DNA from: Craterostigma plantagineum
Lineage: Eukaryota > Streptophyta > Magnoliopsida > Lamiales > Linderniaceae
NCBI GenBank assembly: GCA_027422505.1
Contig: JAPQWV010000001.1
Coordinates: 682,001-746,000 of the forward strand
Direction: 5' to 3'
DNA: 64,000 nt
In this document: positions 33,400 to 45,319 of the stretch, in pieces
Position numbering within the stretch: position 1 is the stretch's first letter
Layout: each line of letters starts with the position of its first letter
The notes under the pieces: generated by a model
Database searches by the model: none
Told to the model about the DNA's origin: nothing
The model's input: only the letters and a program-made list of their open reading frames with translations
Translations under genes and position numbers: made by a program

Positions 33400-34440
33400 G
33401 TCTCGTTAACGTGGGTAAGCTGCTCAGGTTATCTCGTTCGAGTCGCCCTTTCCCGAGTTGGCACCAAATGTGAAATCAAGGGTTCGCGCTCGGGTGGACT
33501 ACTCAGGTCCCTTCTCGTTTGAGTGGCACCATCCCGAGTTCTCCCCTCTACTCGACGTAGTAATCTACACTAGTAGCTCTCTCTTTTCATCCCACTCATC
33601 GATGCATCAAACGATAAATAATTTCACAGAGGGAAGCGCTGCCAACGATTCATTATAGCGGAAGGGACGCCATCGAATGGAAAAGATCCCCTGATGGCAG
33701 ATCTTCGACTGCGGCTGCTCGTGAAGGTCTACGTCCTCGCCGTGCACCTATTCATTGGGCGTTCTATTCGGGGGTTGTATAAAAATCCCCAAACATAAAT
33801 CATCACGTGGCTTGCTATTCGAGAGCGTCTGGCAACGAGAGAAGTTTTGGATCGCTCAGCGTGCCGCGTGCCGCACTTGCCTGCTATGCAATACTGGGTC
33901 TATGGAGTCCGCCGAACATCTATTGTTTTTTTTACTGCTCCTTTACGATCGTTTGTACGCGCCAGCTGCGAGACAAAATTGGGTGGCGTTGACCAAACAG
34001 AACATGGGGTATGGCCATTAGGTGGGCTGATACAGCTTGGCGAGGTCGACACCTCCACAACCTTGTCAACAGGCACATCTTAGCATCGGCGATATACCAT
34101 ATTTGGCAGGAAAGGAATAAAAGATGGCGTGAGAACGTGCAGCAGACACCAACACAGATCACAGCGGAAATCATTTCGATCCTGAGTATGCGCCACACCG
34201 GCTCGCTATGCACTTCAGCTCGGGGCCGGCCTGAGGTACCGAGTTGCGGCCCAAGCTTTAAGGCACCGGACGTTCATCGATCCGATGCACCTGAGTCATA
34301 CACGTTTCAAGCCCTAAGCACACAATAACTTGTGCCAGTCGGTCGTACTTGAGTTAACGTATTACCTCTACCATCACTACCTTCCTGTACCCTAGTAATA
34401 ACCTCACTCTACTTCAAATCGACGAACGCTCGATTTTTCA
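33400..34440 (+). pseudogene. LINE-type reverse-transcriptase C-terminal (zf-RVT) fragment and debris
   Basis: Between about 33750 and 34200 alternating frames give CLLCNTGSMESAEHLLF and later LASAIYHIWQERNKRW. These are the zinc-binding and C-terminal parts (CxxC..E..HLFF, then AAxIYxIWxERN) that follow the reverse transcriptase in plant L1-like LINEs. Frames switch several times and no RT or endonuclease core remains. The flanks 33400-33690 and 34200-34440 carry no further recognisable domain. Confidence 0.55.
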
Positions 34441-34469
34441 TTCTCATTTCAACTTATCACGTCTCAACA

Positions 34470-35500
34470 CATCTAATGCTAGACCCCTCATGCGCACAAC
34501 TGTCGAGGTGGGCCCGATTAATCGACGTCGGCCCCCGAACAGCGCAACGTGGCTATAGCGGAAGTGCTATTTGTACCGAGCGGCGTAGGGTGGCAAATTT
34601 TCGATTTTTAATATCTAAATTCAACCTTACGCCATTCGGCTTCTCCCGAGGGTCTGAGATACTACCCTAAGCCTCGGGAGATCGCGGTTAATTCGAATTA
34701 TCAAAATTCGAATTTATTTCAAATTTATTCGAATTAATAATTTAGATCCAAACTAATCGAACAAAGCGGCAACCAGTCGTTTTTTCGATTATTTGGAGAC
34801 CGAACTGATTTTTAATCAATATCAAATTTTCCAGAATAATTCTACACTTCCCAACGTTCGCAACGATAGGTCTTTCGAATTATTCCGATGTCGTTTGGTA
34901 TTTTTCACAAAATCAAATCTGTGGTTCGAAATTATTAATTCAAGTAAAGCGGCAGTCTGCCTTCTTTCGACTATTTGACGACCGAAACAATTTTCGATCG
35001 ATACCAAATTTTTCAGAATAATTCTTCACTTCCCAACGTTCGCATCGAGGGGTCTTGCGAATTATTCCGATATCGTTTGGTATTTTTCGTAAATCAAATC
35101 GTTAGGGTTCGAGATATACCTTCAGTGAACGAGATTTCTTCTGTCGTCGCCTCGGATGGACGTGGCTACACCTCGTCTGGATCCCGGGGCCTCCGGGCTA
35201 GATCGTCACGCCGGTATGACCTTGAGCGAACCTCCGAACCGATGGCTAGCGCAGTTCGGTTCGGGCGTCGTGACTCGTCAAACGAACCCTTCGGTTTAGC
35301 GTGGCTTGAGAAAATATTTAGAACTTTTCTACCTTTTCTCTCTTTTGTTATACTTAGAAAAAAAATAAAAACAAGTCACTCCTACATCTTTTAGCAACTC
35401 ACGTTGCTTTATGCATGGTTAATTTTTTTTTATTACATAATGAAACAAGTGTCAAACACTTGTTATACACAAACCATGAGTCACACTTCCTACACATCCT
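34470..35500. repeat. Inverted repeat, left arm (about 1.0 kb)
   Basis: The arm matches 36290-37290 in reverse complement with only occasional differences, for example CGGCCCCCGAACAGCGCAAC pairs with its complement near 37250. It holds two tandem subunits of about 200 bp, each with AACGTTCGCA and TCGTTTGGTATTTTTC. It is retrotransposon-like without protein domains. Confidence 0.9.
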
Positions 35501-36289
35501 AACGTGGATGTGTAGATCTTTCTATTATTATTATATTATTTTTTTATTTTATGATAATTTCCTTTTGGCCCTTGTGGTTTCTAAATTCTCAATTTAGTCC
35601 CTCCATTTTAAATAATAAAATAATTGAATCCAATCTAAATATTTTAATTATAATTGAGCCTCACTTAGTTAATTAATTAATCACTTAAGACAATCTTAAG
35701 TCCTAATTATTTCTGTGACCGTCACTGGAATTTAACTAAGTTGTCGACACCTCGTATTAACTATGCCACAACCTCAACGAATCACATTCGTTAGATTTCA
35801 GAGAAAAATCCGCCGTCTTCGTTCAAGTTCATTACCATTTTTAAGCGCAACTCTCTAGGTCCGTCTCAACTGGCATGGGAGGAATCCACGAGTTCCGGTA
35901 TTCGCCTAGCCAATCCCGCGGTACCGGTCAGATCCCAGTTGAGAACGAATTTTGATCTAATCGAAATTCGGGCGAACCGACTATAGTGTATACATTTAAA
36001 TACTTCTTACGCCTTTCACTTGCGTCCCGTTTAGGTGAGAGCCATGCAAATGTCAAACTCCCTAACCTAACACTATGTTATAATCGAGACCGAACCGATT
36101 ATTTAAACTCCGCTCCGTATCTAATACAAGCAAGTTTTCCAAACTTCGGCCGAAGGCTTTATAATCGTCGTTCTCCGATTACCTCATAGGACATTAACCT
36201 ATACGAATATAGATAGTGAATCCCGATAGTAGTCAAAGCCCGGCAATCACCTCCGTATCTAATACAAGCAAGTTTTCCAAGCTACGTTA
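35501..36289. other. Spacer of the inverted repeat
   Basis: AT-rich first half and mixed second half. A short direct repeat CTCCGTATCTAATACAAGCA occurs near 36112 and again near 36252. No coding sequence is recognised. Confidence 0.5.
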
Positions 36290-37290
36290 GGATGTGTAGA
36301 AAGTGTGACTCATGGTTTGAGTCTAACAAGTGTTTGACACTTGTTTCATTATCTAATAAAAAAAAATTAACCATGCATAAAGCAACGTGAGTTGCTAAAA
36401 GATGTAGGAGTGACTTGTTTTTATTTTTTTTCTAAGTATAACAAAAGAGAGAAAAGGTAGAAAAGTTCTAAATATTTTCTCAAGCCACGCTAAACCGAAG
36501 GGTTCGTTTGACGAGTCCCGACGCCCGAACCGAACTGCGCTAGCCATCTGGAGCAGTTTCGGAGGTTCGCTCAAAGGTCATACCGGCGTGACGATCTAGC
36601 CCGGAGGCCCCGGGATCCAGACGAGGTGTAGCCACGTCCATCCGAGGCGACGACAGAAGAAATCTCATTCACCAAATGTATACCTCGAACCATAACGATT
36701 TGATTTACGAAAAAATACCAGACGATATCGAAATAATTCGCAAGACCCCTCGATGCGAACGTTGGGAAGTGTGGAATTATTCTGAAAAATTTGGTATCGA
36801 TCGGAAATTGTTTCAGTCGTCAAATAGTCGAAAGAAGGCAGACTGCCGCTTTACTTGAATTAATAATTTCGAACCACAGATTTGATTTTGTGAAAAATAC
36901 CAAACGACATCGGAATAATTTGAAAGACCTATCGTTGCGAACGTTGGGAAGTTTAGAATTATTCTGGAAAATTTGGTATTGATTAAAAATCATTTCGGTC
37001 TCCAAATAATCGAAAAACGACTGGTTGCCGCTTTATTCGATTAGTTTGGATCTAAATTATTAATTCGAATAAATTTGAAATAAATTCGAATTTTGATAAT
37101 TCGAATTAACCGCGATCTCCCGAGGCTTAGGGTAGTATCTCAGACCCTCGGGAGAAGCCGAATGGCGTAAGGTTGAATTTAGATATTAAAAATCGAAAAT
37201 TTGCCACCCTACGCCGCTCGGTACAAATCGCACTTCTGCTATAGCCACGTTGCGCTGTTCGGGGGCCGGCATCGATTAATCGGGCCCACC
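36290..37290. repeat. Inverted repeat, right arm (about 1.0 kb)
   Basis: Reverse complement of 34470-35500. It begins with CTACGTTAGGATGTGTAG, mirroring CACATCCTAACGTGGATGTG near 35500, and ends at GGGCCCACCTC near 37290. The two ends differ by scattered substitutions and small indels. Confidence 0.9.
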
Positions 37291-37372
37291 TCAACAGTGG
37301 TTAGATTAGCGGTTTTGCACCTCAGACTGCACTTATGAAATCCGAGTAGACGAGCTCGTCTACTCCTTGCCA

Positions 37373-38998
37373 CTTGACCTAAAAACAATCATTGATAGTC
37401 CAATACGAAACATGAAAAGCAAAGAGGAGAAGAAAACGAAAAAGAGAAAAGAAAAGAAAGAAGAAACGAGTGTGAGATAAGGAGGAAGCAAAAAAGAAAC
37501 AAATCCAGCATAAGAATCCGACTAGCTAGGCTTTATTGAAGTAATCAAGAAGCTCATCTTCCTCTAATTCGTTTTTTTAAGGGCATATTTGTATAGCAAT
37601 TCAGTTTGTCGCAGCCTTTGTAATTCACGTCTTTGACCTAGCTAATGTGTCCCAATCCTTTCGAAAATGGTCTCGTTTGAAAGCTAAGTTATTCAGCTTT
37701 TCACAACACTTGGAATCGAATCAACCGATTTTTATACAATTTCTTAGGAATTTTGAAGTTGATGTCGCGAACTGAAATATGATATTTGCTGGTTTTGAAG
37801 AAAAAGTCTGCGCGACACCAGTTTTCAGTGATTTTGACACGGCTATTGTTTTCGGATTCTGTCGAAACTTAGTTCTTTTGAAAGCTAACTTCTTGGGCTT
37901 TCCAGATCAGTTTGAATCGATTCAATCGGATCATTCTGCTGTTCTCTATGACTTTTTAAATTTGAAAGCACGAAAGAGTTCCTTCTGTAATTGCTGTTTC
38001 GTATCCGTGCGCAACCTCAGTTTTTAACAGAGTTGACCTATCTATAATGCTTTGATTCTTTCGAATCTTGTTTCTTTTGAAAGCTTACGTCTTCAGCTAT
38101 TCATAGCATCTTGAATCGTTCCAATCCGATATTCTTACGAATTACTGTGAATTTTCGAAGTTGATGTTGCGAAACTGGATTTTTCTGATAATTTCTGTTT
38201 TCAGATTCTGTGCAGCTTCTGCTTTTAGCTAGTTTGACCTATCTATCGTGCTCTGATTCTTTCGAAACTTGTTTCTATTGAAAGTCAAGTTCTTCAGGTT
38301 TCCCTAGCCACTTAATTGGACATTCCTTCGAACTACTACGAATTTTTGAAGTTCTGCTGCAAAGCTGGAAATTTCTTCAACTAGCAGAAAAATTTAGTAA
38401 ACCGATCTCTTTGGAAAGATAACTTCCTTAGCTTTTCATAGCCATAGGAATCAGCTCGTTCTGATACTCGTACGATCAGTTATGGATTTTTTAAGTTCCT
38501 TCTGCGAAACAGAATTTCCTATAATTTGCTAAATCATTTCGAAATTTTTCTTAGCATTGACTTTGAATGACCTTGAGCAGCATTCCGACAGTCCGTAGGA
38601 TCGTGGCGAAGGAGTATCAATCGAAGGCACGATGATAACTTCGGACGTGAGAGGTCTAAAATACTAGGCATTTACCAGAGCGCTTGACTGCTAATTTAAG
38701 GACGGCAGGTAGGTGGATTTTCACCTACAACACATAAACTATATTTTCGAAATGATAGAATTTATCTATGTGGTGTTGATACTTATTAATTATGTGATGT
38801 TATGTGATGGTTTAAACCCAATATATGGGTTTTGTTTGAATATACATGCTTATATGCTTAGGAAATTATTTGGTCAGTGTTGAAAGTGTGAAGAAAAATT
38901 TTCAGAAAATAGAATTATGAGCTTAGTTCTTCGGCTTGATATGTTTAGGACTGGAAGTAGAAATTTTCAGGTGAAACTTTAGGTCCTAGTTCGCGGGC
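37373..38998 (+). repeat. LTR-like sequence, inverted third copy
   Basis: This is the reverse complement of 30789-32431, more diverged than the 31.7-kb direct duplicate. Shared landmarks are AAGTGGCAAGGAG at its start, GGATTTTCACCTACAACACA near 38717 and GGTCCTAGTTCGCGGGCTG at its end. No coding sequence. Confidence 0.8.
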
Positions 38999-39440
38999 TG
39001 AGGGTTTCACGAATTGAGAGAACAGATTTCGGGTCGCAAAATAGTTTCGCGGGCTTGGGCTTCACGGATTGTGAGAGGAAAATGTTATTTCGCCGGTCAA
39101 AGTTCGGGTTTCTCGGGGCCGTTGGAATTTCGAATGAGAGAGAGAGGGCGGGCCGCGAAGCTCTTTCGCGGGCCGAAACTGATTTCGCGAGTTCTATTTG
39201 TGAGAGGAGGGTTTCGCGAATTCTAATGGTTCAGTCGCGGGCCGAAATCTAGTTCGCGAAGTCTGTTTGTGAGAGGGGAAATTTCGCGGGTTCTAATGAT
39301 TCGCGGAGTCGTGGGCCGAGATACAGTTCGCGAAGTCCGTTCTGGGAGATAGGAGTTTCGCGAGTTCTCATGGTTCGCGAAGTGTGTATCTTCGCGGGCC
39401 AAGTTAGTTCGCGAATTGACTAGGTACTTCGCGAGTTGAT
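38999..39440. repeat. Degenerate TTCGCG-rich tandem repeat
   Basis: Units of about 75 bp contain GCGGGCCGAAA, AGTTCGCGAAGTC, TTTGTGAGAGG and TTTCGCGGGTTCTAATG, with considerable drift. It continues directly from the inverted LTR copy and may belong to the same retroelement. Confidence 0.65.
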
Positions 39441-40328
39441 CAATCTTTTACCCTTAATTTGGCGAATCCAATTTTTGAGCATGCATTGACTGTTTTAACA
39501 CGTTGACCCAGGTTAAGTTACTTTGGGCTTTACTCCAAATTTAGGCCCATTCCATCAATTAGCCTATTATTCATTCTAAGAGTTGTCTTTAGAGTTTAAA
39601 AAGAATACTACAAATGGTATGATATATCTTATTATTACCTTATACGATTTAGATAATATGCATTGCATATCATGGCACATTGTAGGAGACGATGACCGCG
39701 TGGGCGGTGACACCTTAAAGGTGTCGGCTGAGCGGAGTAGTATGTGCCGCTTATGGCGGTCAGAGGAGTTGAGGTTAGGCTCGCAGGGCACCTGGTGGGA
39801 GACAGGTGTGATCGATCTGACTACTCGGGTGTGAGTAGACAGGCGCGATCGATCTGACCACTGCATCCGAAAAATAGAACTTCACGTCATTCCAAAAGCC
39901 CTAACGGACCAAACATATTCATAGCAACGTACGATTATACACGCTTGTAATCTCAAAATTGACACGAAAGAGATATTCAGCCCAGAATATACGTGTAATC
40001 CTCAACAGCTAGAATTAGGAAACCAAGGTCATCATAAGGTTCTGATAACCATGAGAATGTAAAATTATATTCTTGGAATTGGATGCTGGCAAGAGACTTA
40101 CCCGAGAGTGGGCTTCTCCTTCGAGCTGCATGGGTATTGTGTATTAATAGGACAAGTGTTAGAATCTTAACAATTACGGATCGCCTTCAAATCAAGCTAT
40201 CGATTACAGATTACCTCAAACCGCGCAAAGAAGTCAGATCTGACAACAATCTAAATATTCAAATCGAAACAATCACACGAAAGAAGATAAATTCGGGAGA
40301 ACTATTGCGAAAAAACCGTAGCTTCGCA
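39441..40328. other. Retroelement-like intergenic sequence
   Basis: It contains a short near-repeat GATCGATCTGACYACT at about 39811 and 39848, and no recognisable domain. Open frames at 39576-39866 are low in evidence. Confidence 0.35.
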
Positions 40329-41350
40329 GGAAAAGTTACCTTTTTTTTTTTTCCAATCGATAGCTTGTATTAATAAACAAAAGTACATGGACTAAATAGT
40401 CCAAAGGGTCTCTCCGGTGACATCTTTTTTCGGTAGAGAACAAAGGCTCACATACGAGCACAAACACACCAACAAAAGTGAAAAAGCCGACAGAAAACGA
40501 GAAAACCCCAAACTTGGATCAAAGAACTATAGAACCTACCACAAAAAGGCTATTAAGCCGATTCCACAATACTCTACACTTTCTTTATCCAACGATCGAG
40601 GCCCTCGTCTTCATCGGAAGGAGCTCCACAAAGGAGAAAAGGCTCCACAAAGGGAGAAGAGAGCTCCCGACCCAAAGGTCGGGAGAAAAACGAGCTCCAC
40701 GTGGGAGACTCACATGTGGACGATGGCGGGAGGCAACGAAATGTGGTGGGGGTGAGGTGGCAGGTGCGAAGGTGGAGAGGCGGCGGGCGGACGCGGCGTG
40801 GCAGAGGGGCTAGGTGGAGGCGGCGGGCGGCAGCGTCGCGGCGGAGGTGGCGACAAGGGCTGTCGACGGCAGAGGTGGGCGGGGTGGGGAAGGGTGGGGC
40901 CCATGAACCGGCGTCGGGCGGGGTGTCGACGGCAGAGGCGACAGCGGCTGTCTACGACAGAGGCGGGCGGGTCTGTGAACCGTCATCGGGGCCGGCTGTC
41001 GAGGCGGACGGACTCGGTGACGGCTGACTTAGGCGGAGGCGTACGGGCTCGGTGGCGGCTGACGCAGGCGGAGGTGGGGGCGACTGACCGGAGGCGGGCG
41101 TCGGGGCGGTGGTGGCCTTTCAATTTTTTTTATTTTTTTTTTAAGAAAAGAAGAAAACAGAGAACGAAAACAAAAGATGAGAACTCCCCCTACCTCCATG
41201 TTCCTCCTACCTCCATTAATGGAGGTGGGGAGGATGGGGAGGAGGGGAAAGGGTGGCGGCGTGTGTGGAAGAGTAGGTTTTGTTTTAGTGAGAAGGGAGA
41301 GAAAGGGGAGGAGAGAGATCGGTTTTTTGAGTCCAGTGGAAATAGTTACC
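40329..41350 (-). mobile_element. Poly(A)-tailed retrotransposed insertion with 13-bp target duplication
   Basis: GGAAAAGTTACC (40329-40340) and GGAAATAGTTACC (41338-41350) flank about 1.0 kb, differing by one base. A run of T directly follows the left copy, so the insert has a poly(A) tail on the minus strand, preceded by AATAA-type signals and TGGACTATTTAGTCC. The body is GC-rich (40740-41110) with GGCGGGCGG-type low complexity. No domain was recognised, so it may be a 5'-truncated LINE or a processed transcript. Confidence 0.65.
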
Positions 41351-42464
41351 TCATAAACTGAAATTGCAAAGATCGGAATAGGACAGAGTCTTACGGACTC
41401 CGAAAAGCAAACGCTAAAAAGTGAGCTATAATTTTTGAGACAGAGGAGTGATGGAAGAAAGAAGAGATGCGCACTTCGATGGGAAATGACGATAAAGGTC
41501 CCTGATTTTTAGTAGCTTTGTTAAAGTATCCCAAAAACAAACTTTAAAGCTTTCTTAACTACTTTTTATATCATTACCTAATCAACGATTAGTCTAAATG
41601 CGCCACTAGTCTTCGATAGGCTCCAATTTTTAAATAATCCCAGATGAGTAATGCTTTCTAGTACGTTGAACTACTTATCACCTTTCTTGTGTTATGATAG
41701 TTTGTTCGACCATGGAAATTCTTCAAGAAAATTCCATTTAAACCATGTAAATTGGAAAAAACTTGAACAAGACGAAGTAAGACGCATAGGCATAAAATGA
41801 CGTTCTGTAATAAATAAACTGTATCAAAAGCTTAGTCACGGGCCGCGAAGGAGCTTCCATTATTCATCGTCACGTGATATTCTGTCGTTTATATACCACC
41901 AAGAGATATAAATCGAAAACGATATTTAGTATTTTTTTTCCAATTATTATTTTAATATACTCCGAGATAATTGTCTTTTCATGGTCCAGCTCCAGTTCGA
42001 CTCAGCACTCACATGTAGCCACTCATATCAATGATCAGATTCCCAGCAGTAAATGCAAATAAAAGAAAACCCAAGAAGTAGTTGGCTTTATTACTATCTA
42101 TCTATCTATATGCAGACACTCGCATTACTTACTCCTACTACAGTTATTCCTTGCAGTGGTGTTGAAGTTGAACCATATTCTGCATAGCCAACTGCCGCGT
42201 CGTTTTAACCTGCTTTATTACCACCTTGTACTATCAAGCCCGTGAAAGCTCAAGACTGTTGTTATTAGCCTCTTTAAAAAGCTTTAGCTTATTCTCCAGC
42301 GCTTCATAGTTCATTTTTCTTGTTACGATCATTACAATATTCGAATTGGGATGGATTTAGAGTCTTGAGATCTTTAGTCATCTTATCCTCGGGACATTAA
42401 TCGTGTTGTAGACAATAAAAAAGTTTCGATTTTTCCTTAGCTTATCGCATTGCAGGGAACTGGG
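41351..42464. promoter_or_regulatory. Intergenic region and HEXO3 promoter
   Basis: AT-rich, with no convincing gene. The 5' leader of the hexosaminidase should lie in the last few hundred bases. Confidence 0.45.
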
Positions 42465-45014
42465 ATGCAGAGAACGTGTCTAAAAATCGCGTCTTTTTGG
42501 TGCTTTTTTGCGATTATGCTCGCGGCGGCGGAGGGCGTAAATTTATGGCCCATGCCCAAGTTGGCGAGCTATGGAAATCAAAGCCTTTACTTAAGCAACG
42601 AATTTGAGCTGAAGACCGAAGGAAGCAAATTCGACGATGTCGATGGAATTCTCAAGGACGCATTTCTTAGAACGATCGATATGATCAAAGGATCTCATGC
42701 GATCGAATTCGATGCTTCCAAGATCGATCCTTCTACGGTCCTGAGAGGGATTCACGTCGTCGTTTATTCGCCTTCTGACGAGGTGCGTGAATTCGTCGAA
42801 AAGCCGTAGTATCTTGACCTCCTTTTTTCTTGCTATGTGTGTATCTAAGTACGCCTTGGTTGCAGTTGCAATATGGGGTCGACGAATCGTATAAGCTAAC
42901 TATCAATCCCAGCGTTTACGCCCGCGTCGAGGCGCAGACTGTTTACGGGGCTTTGCACGCTTTGCAGGTCGAGTAGTAAATAAATCGTCACTGGCGCAAA
43001 TCGTTCGCATTTTTGCACCTTATGTCGAATCCATGAAAAGCACTTCTTTAATTACCGAATTTGACAGACGTTTAGCCAAGTGTGCCATTTCGACTTTAGC
43101 TCGGGAGGGATTTTGGTTCGTCAAGTTCCGTGGGCAGTCGTCGATCAGCCGCGCTTCTCTCATCGAGGGCTTTTGATAGGTTTAGCAACTGTCGAAAATT
43201 AATGTTTGTCGACCTTTTATTCTATATGCGCTTTTGCTTACGATTTTTGTTTGAAAAAAAAGCGCAGATACGTCGAGGCATTATCAGACTTTGCTGACGA
43301 TTAAGAAGGTCATCGACTCGATGGCTTATGCCAAGCTGGTGAGTTCGACTAGCTTCTTACATAGGATGATGACTCAAAAAATAACTGCGTGTTTTATCGA
43401 TCTGTGTTGTAGAACGTATTGCATTGGCATATCGTGGACGAGCAGTCTTTCCCGCTAGAGATACCTCTTATCCAAAGCTATGGGACGGAGCTTATTCGAC
43501 TTCAGAACGATATACTGTCGCCGACGCTTCAGAGATCGTAAGGCAAGTCGATATTTTTCTCCATCATATGTCGCCAATTCGCCAGATTTTCTTACCGATG
43601 TATTGCTTCTTCTCAGCTACGCAAAAAGGCGAGGTGTCAATGTCTTGGCCGAGCTTGACGTTCCAGGGCACGCTCGGTCGTGGTATAGATTCTATCCCTT
43701 TTTTCGCTAACTTACATTTCCATTGAGAATTCTTGATATTATACGTCGATGGTAATTCTCAGGGGAATAGGGTATCCTTCTCTATGGCCATCGGCGAACT
43801 GCAGAGAGCCGCTCGACGTGAGCAGCGAGTTTACGTTCAAATTGATAGACGGAATTATTTCAGGTCTCCCTTTTTTTTCTTTTTTTTTTCTACTTATATT
43901 TATCGCTCTCGAAGATCGCGGGCTAACTTAATAGCTTCGTTCGCCAGATTTCAGTAAGATATTCAAGTACAAGTTCATCCACTTGGGAGGCGATGAAGTG
44001 AATACTGGTATAGGCTTCGCCTTTTCCTTGATTTTTATTTTTACCGTCTTCGAAAGATAAAGAACGGTGCTTATTTGCGTCGCGACGATCTCAGATTGCT
44101 GGAAGACAACTCCCGCGTGAGAAACTGGTAAATAATCACATCCGAGACTTAATTTCATCTGAATATAAGAAACAAAAGTTCGACCCATTTTTCTGCAACT
44201 TATAGGCTGAAGAAGAACGGTATGAACACTTCAGACGCGTATCAGTACTTCGTCCTGCGAGCTCAGAAGATCGCACTGTCTCACGGATACGAAATCATAA
44301 ACTGGTAAGAAAAAAAGAACACATTCTCAAGCTTTCGAGCATATTCACATCCCGACAAGCGTTAAAAAAAATAAACGCAGGGAAGAGACGTTCAACAACT
44401 TCGGCAGCAAACTGAGCCCTAAAACAGTCGTTCACAACTGGTAAGTTCCCCGAAAAACCTTTTTTTTAGAAAGCTCTTCAAAAGGAATACAACGAACCCT
44501 CACCAGGCTCGGGGGCGGCGTTGCGCAAGAGGTAGTCAAGAAGGGTTTGCGCTGCATTGTAAGCAACCAAGACAAGTGGTACTTGGACCACCTCGACGTT
44601 CCCTGGCAAGAATTCTACGCCAACGAGCCGCTGAGGAACATCACCGACCCAAGGCAGCAGTCGCTGGTCCTCGGCGGCGAGGTTTGCATGTGGGGCGAAA
44701 CGGTCGACGGCTCGAATATAGAGCAGACCATATGGCCGCGCGCCGCCGCAGCTGCTGGTAATTAAGTCAGGCGATGCGCTTTTTTTTTTCTCTATTCTTA
44801 TTGCGTCCATTTTAATTTATTGAGTTTCGGTCGGGGAATGTTTTTAGAGAGGCTTTGGACGCCTTACGACAAGCTTGCGAAAAATCCCGAGGAAGCGTAT
44901 GGTAGGCTGTCGCACTTTAGGTGCTTGCTGAATCAGAGAGGTGTCGCTGCTGCTCCTTTGTACGGCCTCGGCCGAGCTGCCCCGTTAGAGCCTGGTTCTT
45001 GCTACGTGCAATAA
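42465..45014 (+). CDS. HEXO3: Beta-hexosaminidase (GH20), HEXO3 type, with two one-base frameshifts
   Basis: The enzyme trims terminal GlcNAc from N-glycans, in the apoplast/plasma membrane for HEXO3. Thirteen exons are visible: 42465-42782, 42866-42967, 43068-43179, 43268-43338, 43413-43542, 43617-43682, 43763-43863, 43948-44007, 44095-44127, 44206-44304, 44381-44440, 44507-44757 and 44848-45014. They encode 523 residues when two missing bases are allowed for: near 43458 (ATACCTCTTATCC, one T short) and near 44112 (ACTCCCGCGTG, one C short). There is a signal peptide, the NVLHWHIVD barrel motif, HLGGDEVN with the catalytic Asp-Glu pair, and WPRAAAAAERLW. The intron after 43542 begins with GC (AG|GCAAGT). 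All other junctions are in frame, so sequencing error is more likely than decay. Confidence 0.92.
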
Positions 45015-45319
45015 GTTACACTGTCTTAATCTTCCAAATGTTTTTTTTATACACTAAATTAAAGAGTTGAAACTACCAGTCTTCAACTCATGTCACATGT
45101 CTCCTCAAAAAATTTAAAATGTGATGCAATATCTACATATACAGTGAATTAATGGTGAATTGAGACACTATTCTTGGCACTGCAATGGAGAAACTAAAGC
45201 TCCACCAAACTCGCCACAAACCGCGGACAACACACCAAACCATAACCACGCTCCATTTATATATACATAGCTCTCATCTACGCCAACTAAAATCATTTAT
45301 CAAAAGTCCAAAAAAAAAA
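45015..45319. promoter_or_regulatory. Intergenic: HEXO3 3' UTR and SKS promoter
   Basis: About 300 bp between tandem genes. A TATATATA-type box (CATTTATATATACATAG, about 45253) sits roughly 65 bp upstream of the SKS start codon and could be its TATA box. Confidence 0.45.

Noticed and set aside
40701..41361. Arg/Gly-rich open frames in several registers
   Set aside because: GC-rich low-complexity sequence inside a retroposed insertion keeps all frames open; there is no recognisable protein.
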